Part shown: positions 6,014-9,951 of the stretch, one piece after another
How the letters are laid out: the number at the start of each line of letters is the position of its first letter
Numbering within the stretch: position 1 is the stretch's first letter
Source: JAIBJN01 sp963784175
Lineage (GTDB): Bacteria > Actinomycetota > Thermoleophilia > Gaiellales > Gaiellaceae
Length of the DNA stretch: 9,951 nucleotides
Direction of reading: 5' to 3'
Assembly: GCA_963784175.1 (NCBI GenBank)
Contig: CAWAQJ010000005.1
Location: 1 to 9,951 of the forward strand
Made by a program: the position numbers and the translations under genes
Notes under the pieces: model-generated
Database searches by the model: none
Told to the model about the DNA's origin: nothing
The model's input: only the letters and a program-made list of their open reading frames with translations

Positions 6014-7242
6014 GAGGAACGTCGAGATGGGCCCTGCTGCTCGCCCTCCTGTTGGCGCTCGGGCTCGCGGTTGCGGCCTGCGGCGGCGACGACGACGAGG
6101 GCGACGAGGGCTCGGCGGCGGAGAGCACGCCCGCGGAGGACGAAAGCAGCAGCGAGCCGATCGTCATCGGGGCCGCGGTGGATCTCACCAACCAGATGGC
6201 CCCGTTCGACGGGCCGGCGGTGACCGCGGCGCAGATCCAGGTCGACAAGATCAACGAGGCCGGCGGCATCGACGGCCGGCAGGTCGAGCTCGAAGTCATC
6301 GACCATCAGCTCGATCCGGAGCGGACGAAGTCGGCAGCGATCGAGCTGATCGACGGCGGAGCCGACGTCCTGCTCGTCACCTGCGACGTCGACTACGCGA
6401 CGCCTGCGGTGCAGGAGGCGATCACCCGCGGCGTGCTCGCCGTGGCGCCGTGCATCGGCACGGACCAGATGGGCCCGGAGCGCTTCGGCGAAGCCGGCAA
6501 GCTCGCGTTCTCGATCGGCAACGTCGCCCAGGACGAGGGCGCGGCAATGGCCGAGTACGCGATCGAGCAGGGCTGGATGACCGCCGCGACGGTGACGGAC
6601 AACGTCATCGTCTACTTCCAGGACGTCGTCAAGGCGTTCGCAGCTCGCTACACGGAGCTGGGCGGCGAGATCACGACCGAGGAGTCCTGGACGAACGGCG
6701 ACGGCACGATCCAGAACGTCGTCAGCGCGCTCGACAAGGCGAACGTCGACGTGATCGCCACCTCGACGGCCTTCGACGACATGCCCGCGCTGGTGGGCGG
6801 CCTGCGCACGCTCGGCAACGACACGCCGATCATCTGCGGCTGGTCGTGCGACGGCAACTACTGGCTCCCCGAGGGGACGGACAACCTCTACGTCGTGACG
6901 TACGCGTCGGTCTTCGGCGACGATCCGAGCGACGAGGTGAAGGAGCTCATCGCCGCGATGACCGAGCAGGATCAGGCGCCCGGCACCGGAGGGTTCGTGA
7001 CCGGCGCAGCAGCGATCGACGCCATCGCCGCGGCGATCGAGGAGACCGGGGGCACCGAGGGCGAGGCGCTCGCCGAGGCGTTCGAGGGCTTCGACGGCCT
7101 CGAGACGATCTCCGGGGCGATCAGCTTCTCGCCCGAGTTCCACTCGGTGTTCGGCCGCGAGTACCGCGTGATGGAGGTGCAGGGCAGCAAGCCGGCATTC
7201 GTCGAGCTGCGCGCAGCCACGTCACCCGCCGAGATCGAGTGA
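6010..7242 (+). CDS. ABC transporter substrate-binding lipoprotein, branched-chain amino acid (LivK/HAAT) type
   Basis: The extracellular capture subunit of the transporter. Residues 1-23 form a lipoprotein signal peptide: a short positive start, a Leu/Ala-rich core, then lipobox VAAC with Cys24 as the expected lipidation site. An acidic Asp/Glu/Ser linker (25-50) would hold the receptor off the membrane. The periplasmic-binding fold starts at IVIGAAVDLTNQMAPF (51-66) and continues through AAQIQVDKINEAGGIDGRQV (73-92), typical of peripla_BP_6 receptors. Total length of 410 residues is normal. The ligand loops are unlike canonical leucine-binding proteins: TCDVDYATP (124-132) and APCIGTDQMG (146-155), with extra cysteines at 125, 148, 277 and 280. 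The ligand is therefore probably not simply leucine or valine; amides, aromatic acids and other solutes are used by this receptor family. The ATGA overlap links it to the catabolic genes. Confidence 0.92.
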   Translation: MRGTSRWALLLALLLALGLAVAACGGDDDEGDEGSAAESTPAEDESSSEPIVIGAAVDLTNQMAPFDGPAVTAAQIQVDKINEAGGIDGRQVELEVIDHQLDPERTKSAAIELIDGGADVLLVTCDVDYATPAVQEAITRGVLAVAPCIGTDQMGPERFGEAGKLAFSIGNVAQDEGAAMAEYAIEQGWMTAATVTDNVIVYFQDVVKAFAARYTELGGEITTEESWTNGDGTIQNVVSALDKANVDVIATSTAFDDMPALVGGLRTLGNDTPIICGWSCDGNYWLPEGTDNLYVVTYASVFGDDPSDEVKELIAAMTEQDQAPGTGGFVTGAAAIDAIAAAIEETGGTEGEALAEAFEGFDGLETISGAISFSPEFHSVFGREYRVMEVQGSKPAFVELRAATSPAEIE

Positions 7243-7249
7243 GCGCCGT

Positions 7250-8008
7250 GTGAGCGAGACGGCGTCCGAAGTCCGCCGCTGGCCCGGAGAGACACTCCGG
7301 GCCAGCGGCATCTCACGCTCCTTCGAGGGCGTGCACGCCCTGAACGGGGTGACGCTCGAGCTGCACCGCCACGAGGTCGTGGGGCTGATCGGACCGAACG
7401 GAGCCGGCAAGACGACGCTCGTCAACGTCATCACGGGATTCGACTTCCCGACGGAGGGCGCGGTCGAGCTGGCCGGCGAGAACATCACCTCCTGGCAGCC
7501 GCATCGCCGCGCCCGCGCCGGGCTCGCGCGGACGTACCAGCACAGTCGCCTGTTCAAGGGCCTGTCAGCCCGTGAGAACGTCGAGGTGGCGGCGCTCGGC
7601 GTCGGCGCCGGGCCGAAGGAGGCGCGGCAGCGGGCGGACGACTTGCTGGAGATGCTGGGCCTCGCCGATCGGGCGGACGCCCCGGCCGGGATCCTGCCGC
7701 ACGGTGCAGAGCACAAGCTCGGCGTCGCCCGCGCGCTTGCGACCCGACCGCGGTTCGTCCTCATGGACGAGCCGGCGGCCGGCCTCTCCGAGGCGGAGGT
7801 GCCCGACTTCGCCGAGGTCGTGACCACGGTGCGGGACGAGCGTGAGGCAGGCGTGCTGCTCATCGACCACAACGTCGGACTCATCCTCGACGTCTGCGAC
7901 CGCATCCAGGTGCTCGACCAGGGGAGGACGCTCGCCGAAGGGACGCCGGAGGAGATCCGGCGCAACATCGACGTGACCGCCGCGTACCTGGGGGACGCCC
8001 GTGGCTGA
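7250..8008 (+). CDS. livG: ABC transporter ATP-binding protein, LivG type
   Basis: One of the two cytoplasmic ATPases of the transporter, 252 residues. Visible motifs are Walker A GPNGAGKTT (48-56), Q-loop Gln97 (ARTYQHSRLF, the LivG-type block), Walker B FVLMDEP (169-175) with catalytic Glu174, the LivG-typical AAGL D-loop and His207 of the switch (LLIDHN). The C-terminus CDRIQVLDQGRTLAEGTPEEI (216-236) is standard for LivG. The ABC signature is degenerate, PHGAE at 150-154, although LivG proteins often vary there. GTG at 7250, seven nt after the preceding stop, is the best start; no strong Shine-Dalgarno precedes it. Codons 9-20 contain a perfect 15-bp hairpin. It overlaps the next gene by 8 nt. 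The symbol denotes family only; the transported solute is unknown. Confidence 0.92.
   Translation: MSETASEVRRWPGETLRASGISRSFEGVHALNGVTLELHRHEVVGLIGPNGAGKTTLVNVITGFDFPTEGAVELAGENITSWQPHRRARAGLARTYQHSRLFKGLSARENVEVAALGVGAGPKEARQRADDLLEMLGLADRADAPAGILPHGAEHKLGVARALATRPRFVLMDEPAAGLSEAEVPDFAEVVTTVRDEREAGVLLIDHNVGLILDVCDRIQVLDQGRTLAEGTPEEIRRNIDVTAAYLGDARG
7275..7309 (+). repeat. Perfect 15-bp hairpin inside the start of the livG-like gene
   Basis: The bases at 7275-7289 are an exact inverted repeat of 7295-7309, with a 5-nt loop AGACA at 7290-7294. Eleven or more of the fifteen pairs are G-C, so the RNA hairpin would be very stable. It begins about 32 nt after the stop of the binding-protein gene and within codons 9-20 of livG. 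No U-tract follows, so it is not a classical terminator. By position it may protect the 3' end of the binding-protein message or slow downstream translation; this role is inferred. Confidence 0.7.
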
Positions 8009-8717
8009 CGCCATGCTCGAGGTGCGCGACCTGGAGATCCGCTACGCAGGCGTGCCCGCCGTGCGCGGGATCAGCCTCGAGGTCGGGAAGGGCGAGGTCG
8101 TCGGCCTCGTCGGCCCGAACGGCGCCGGGAAGTCCTCGACGCTGCTCGCGATCATGGGCATGGTCGCACCTTCTCAGGGCGACGTCCTGCTCGACGGCCG
8201 CTCTCTGGTCGGAAGGTCCACGGAGGCGATCGTGCGCGGCGGAGTCTCGCTCGTCCCGGAGGGGCGGCGCATCTTTCCGGAGCTGACGGTCGACGAGAAC
8301 CTTCGCCTCGGGCTCATGGGCCGCCGTTCGCGCGAAGGCGTCGACGCCGATGTCGAGCAGGCTGCCGCGCTCTTTCCCGTCGTGAGAGAGGCACGCGACC
8401 GGCCGGCGGGGGTGCTCTCGGGCGGCCAGCAGCAGCAGCTCGCCATCGCCAGGGCGCTCGTCGCGAAGCCGGACGTGCTCCTCCTCGACGAGCCCTCGCT
8501 CGGTCTGGCCCCGAAGGTCGTCGACGACGTCTTCTCAGCCCTGGCCGAGATCCGCGCGCGGGGCGTCACGATCCTGCTCGTCGAGCAGCGCGCCCAGTTC
8601 GCCGTCGGGTTCGCTGACCGCACGCACGTGCTCGCGAACGGCCAGCTTCGCCTCACGCTCACGCCTGCCGACGCTGGCGACACCGACAAGATGGCCGCCG
8701 CCTACTTCGGGAACTGA
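8001..8717 (+). CDS. livF: ABC transporter ATP-binding protein, LivF type
   Basis: The second ATPase of the transporter, 238 residues, expected to pair with the LivG-like subunit on the cytoplasmic face. Motifs are Walker A GPNGAGKS (38-45), the LivF-typical VPEGRRIFPELTVDENL block (85-101) that includes the Q-loop region, a canonical signature LSGGQQQQLAIARAL (139-153), Walker B LLLDEP (160-165) with Glu164, and VEQ at 194-196. Gln at the switch-His position is usual in LivF proteins. The C-terminus is slightly divergent (LANGQLRLTLTPADAG), in place of the usual G-x-I-V-x-x-G pattern. GTG at 8001 overlaps the end of livG by 8 nt; ATG at 8013 is a possible alternative that would lose only four residues. 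The stop shares a base with the next ATG (TGATG). Confidence 0.92.
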   Translation: MADAMLEVRDLEIRYAGVPAVRGISLEVGKGEVVGLVGPNGAGKSSTLLAIMGMVAPSQGDVLLDGRSLVGRSTEAIVRGGVSLVPEGRRIFPELTVDENLRLGLMGRRSREGVDADVEQAAALFPVVREARDRPAGVLSGGQQQQLAIARALVAKPDVLLLDEPSLGLAPKVVDDVFSALAEIRARGVTILLVEQRAQFAVGFADRTHVLANGQLRLTLTPADAGDTDKMAAAYFGN

Positions 8718-9598
8718 TGGACGCGCTCCAGACCATCATCGACGCCATCGCCCTGGGCTCGGTCTACGCGCTCGTCGCCATGGGGATCGGGCTCGTCTTC
8801 GGGGTCATGCGGCTCGTCAACTTCGCCCACGGCGAGCTGATCACCTTCGGTGCGTACGCGCTCGTGCTCACGAACCATCTGCCGCTCGCGGTCGGCATCC
8901 TCGTCTGCTTCGCCACCGTGATCGGGCTCTCCCTCGCGATGGAGGTCGCCTACCGGCCGCTGCGCACCAGTCCGCCGACGACGATGCTCGTCACGACCTT
9001 CGCGGTCTCGTTCCTGCTCCAGGCCGTCGCGCTGCTCGCCTTCGGGGCGCGAGGTCAGAACGCCAACGTCCTCGAGAAGCTCAACACCGCCGTCTCCATC
9101 GGCGACCTGCGGATCCGTTGGGTCACGCTGGTCTCGATCGCGGTCGGGGCGGTGCTGCTCGGGGGCACCGCGCTGATTCTCCGGCGCACCGAAATCGGCC
9201 TCCAGATGCGGGCCGCCGCGATGGACTTCCGCACGGCGCAGCTCCTGGGCGTGCGCGCCACGACCGTGATCCGCTTTGCGTTCGTCCTCGCCGGATTCCT
9301 CGCCGCCTGCGCGACCGTCCTGCTCGTCGTGTCCCGCCCCCTCGTGACCCCGAGCTACGGGTTCCAGCTCGTCATCCCGGCGCTCGTCGGCGTCGTGGTC
9401 GGCGGCCTCGACCGCCTCACCAGTGCGACGCTCGGCGGGTTCGCCATCGGGTTCGCCGCGTCGGTGCTCGGCGACGTCCTCCCCGCGGACGGCCGCGTCT
9501 TCCTCGACACCGCGCTCTTCCTGCTCGTCATCGTCGTCCTGCTCGTCCGTCCGGGCGGGCTCTTCACGCGCTCGCGCGCGGCCTGGGAGCGCGTGTGA
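8717..9598 (+). CDS. livH: ABC transporter permease, LivH type
   Basis: An integral-membrane subunit forming half of the translocation pore, 293 residues with about eight hydrophobic segments. The N-terminal family block GIGLVFGVMRLVNFAHGELITFGAY (23-47) is diagnostic of LivH permeases. The cytoplasmic coupling loop (about 160-182), with RAAAMDFRTAQLLGV, is the region expected to contact an ATPase. The C-terminal RPGGLF (278-283) is also typical. The ATG at 8717 shares its A with the stop of livF, and the TGA overlaps the next start as GTGA, so translation of the three membrane-complex genes is probably coupled. Length and motifs are normal, with no sign of damage. Confidence 0.93.
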   Translation: MDALQTIIDAIALGSVYALVAMGIGLVFGVMRLVNFAHGELITFGAYALVLTNHLPLAVGILVCFATVIGLSLAMEVAYRPLRTSPPTTMLVTTFAVSFLLQAVALLAFGARGQNANVLEKLNTAVSIGDLRIRWVTLVSIAVGAVLLGGTALILRRTEIGLQMRAAAMDFRTAQLLGVRATTVIRFAFVLAGFLAACATVLLVVSRPLVTPSYGFQLVIPALVGVVVGGLDRLTSATLGGFAIGFAASVLGDVLPADGRVFLDTALFLLVIVVLLVRPGGLFTRSRAAWERV

Positions 9599-9951
9599 GG
9601 CGCCTCGGGTCCGTGTCGCAGCTCGCCGCGCCCGTGCTCCTTCTCGCGCTGGTCGGGCTGGCCGGCAGCTTCACCTCGCGCTCCGTCCAGTTCCAGTTCC
9701 GCTTCGCGCTGGTCATGGCGACGATCGTGATCGCCCTCTACGTCTTCGTCGGGAACTCGGGCGTCGTCTCCTTCGGCCACGTCAGCTTCGTCGCCGTCGG
9801 CGCGTTCGCCGCCGGACTGACGACGGTGCCCGAGGCGCTCAAGCTCTCCCTGAGTCCCGATCTCTTCCCGATCATCGCGAGCGCGGAAGTCGGGAACGCG
9901 ATTTCGCTCGTCCTCGCCGCGGCAGTCGGAGGCACATTCGCGTTCCTCGTC
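9595..9951 (+). CDS. livM: ABC transporter permease, LivM type (5' part, runs off the window)
   Basis: The second permease of the transporter; only the first 119 codons lie in the window and the frame is open to the edge. The start is GTG at 9595, overlapping the livH stop (GTGA). Residues about 8-25 and 37-52 are hydrophobic segments, followed by GNSGVVSFGHVSFVAVGAFAAG (53-74), which corresponds to the conserved G-x-x-G-x-x-S-x-G-H-x-x-F-x-x-x-G-A block of LivM. Position directly after livH agrees with this call. The segment after residue 75 is a loop of variable sequence, then another hydrophobic stretch. Whether the gene carries the fused ATPase seen in some LivM proteins cannot be seen. 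Confidence 0.9.
   Translation, partial: MRRLGSVSQLAAPVLLLALVGLAGSFTSRSVQFQFRFALVMATIVIALYVFVGNSGVVSFGHVSFVAVGAFAAGLTTVPEALKLSLSPDLFPIIASAEVGNAISLVLAAAVGGTFAFLV

Noticed and set aside
5776..7143. Long antisense open frames (5776-7143 and 4853-5989, - strand)
   Set aside because: Both are mirror frames of the reductase, barrel and binding-protein genes, with shadow-like composition and no family motifs. No promoter or ribosome binding site evidence favours them.
7310..7330. Intrinsic terminator after the livG hairpin
   Set aside because: The sequence following the stem is not T-rich, and the livG reading frame continues intact through it.

Overview
The window is GC-rich (roughly two-thirds G+C or more by eye) and densely packed. 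Ten genes all read on the + strand, with GTG and ATG starts and repeated 1-8 nt start/stop overlaps. Together with a lipoprotein whose Cys is followed by an acidic, low-complexity linker, this suggests a high-GC actinomycetote, perhaps one of the deep lineages such as Thermoleophilia. The taxonomy is inference only; no rRNA or marker gene is present.

Layout: (1) 42-680, GntR/FCD-type regulator, possibly complete; (2) a 58-nt gap holding nested inverted repeats; (3) 739-1326, flavin reductase-like protein; (4) 1323-2954, FAD-dependent phytoene-dehydrogenase-like oxidoreductase; (5) a 68-nt gap with an AT-rich patch and a strong ribosome binding site; (6) 3023-4117, luciferase-like (LLM) flavin-dependent oxidoreductase; (7) 4119-5003, sugar-phosphate isomerase/epimerase-like TIM barrel; (8) 5003-6013, ketopantoate-reductase-family dehydrogenase; (9) 6010-9951, a branched-chain-amino-acid-type (HAAT) ABC transporter in the order binding protein, ATPase (LivG-like), ATPase (LivF-like), permease (LivH-like), permease (LivM-like, cut by the window edge). 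No stretch over 300 bases lacks a gene, and I see no tRNA, rRNA, IS element or CRISPR.

Reading the genes together, this looks like a catabolic operon for a small organic solute. The ABC transporter would capture and import the compound. The LLM enzyme, with reduced flavin possibly supplied by the flavin reductase, would oxygenate or oxidise it. The phytoene-dehydrogenase-like flavoprotein, the TIM-barrel isomerase and the ketopantoate-reductase-like dehydrogenase would process the products. The FCD regulator would sense a carboxylate effector. The substrate cannot be named from sequence. The most unusual non-coding structures are a 13-bp hairpin that buries the flavin reductase start codon, with a competing hairpin just upstream, and a perfect 15-bp hairpin inside the first codons of the livG-like gene, immediately downstream of the binding-protein gene.
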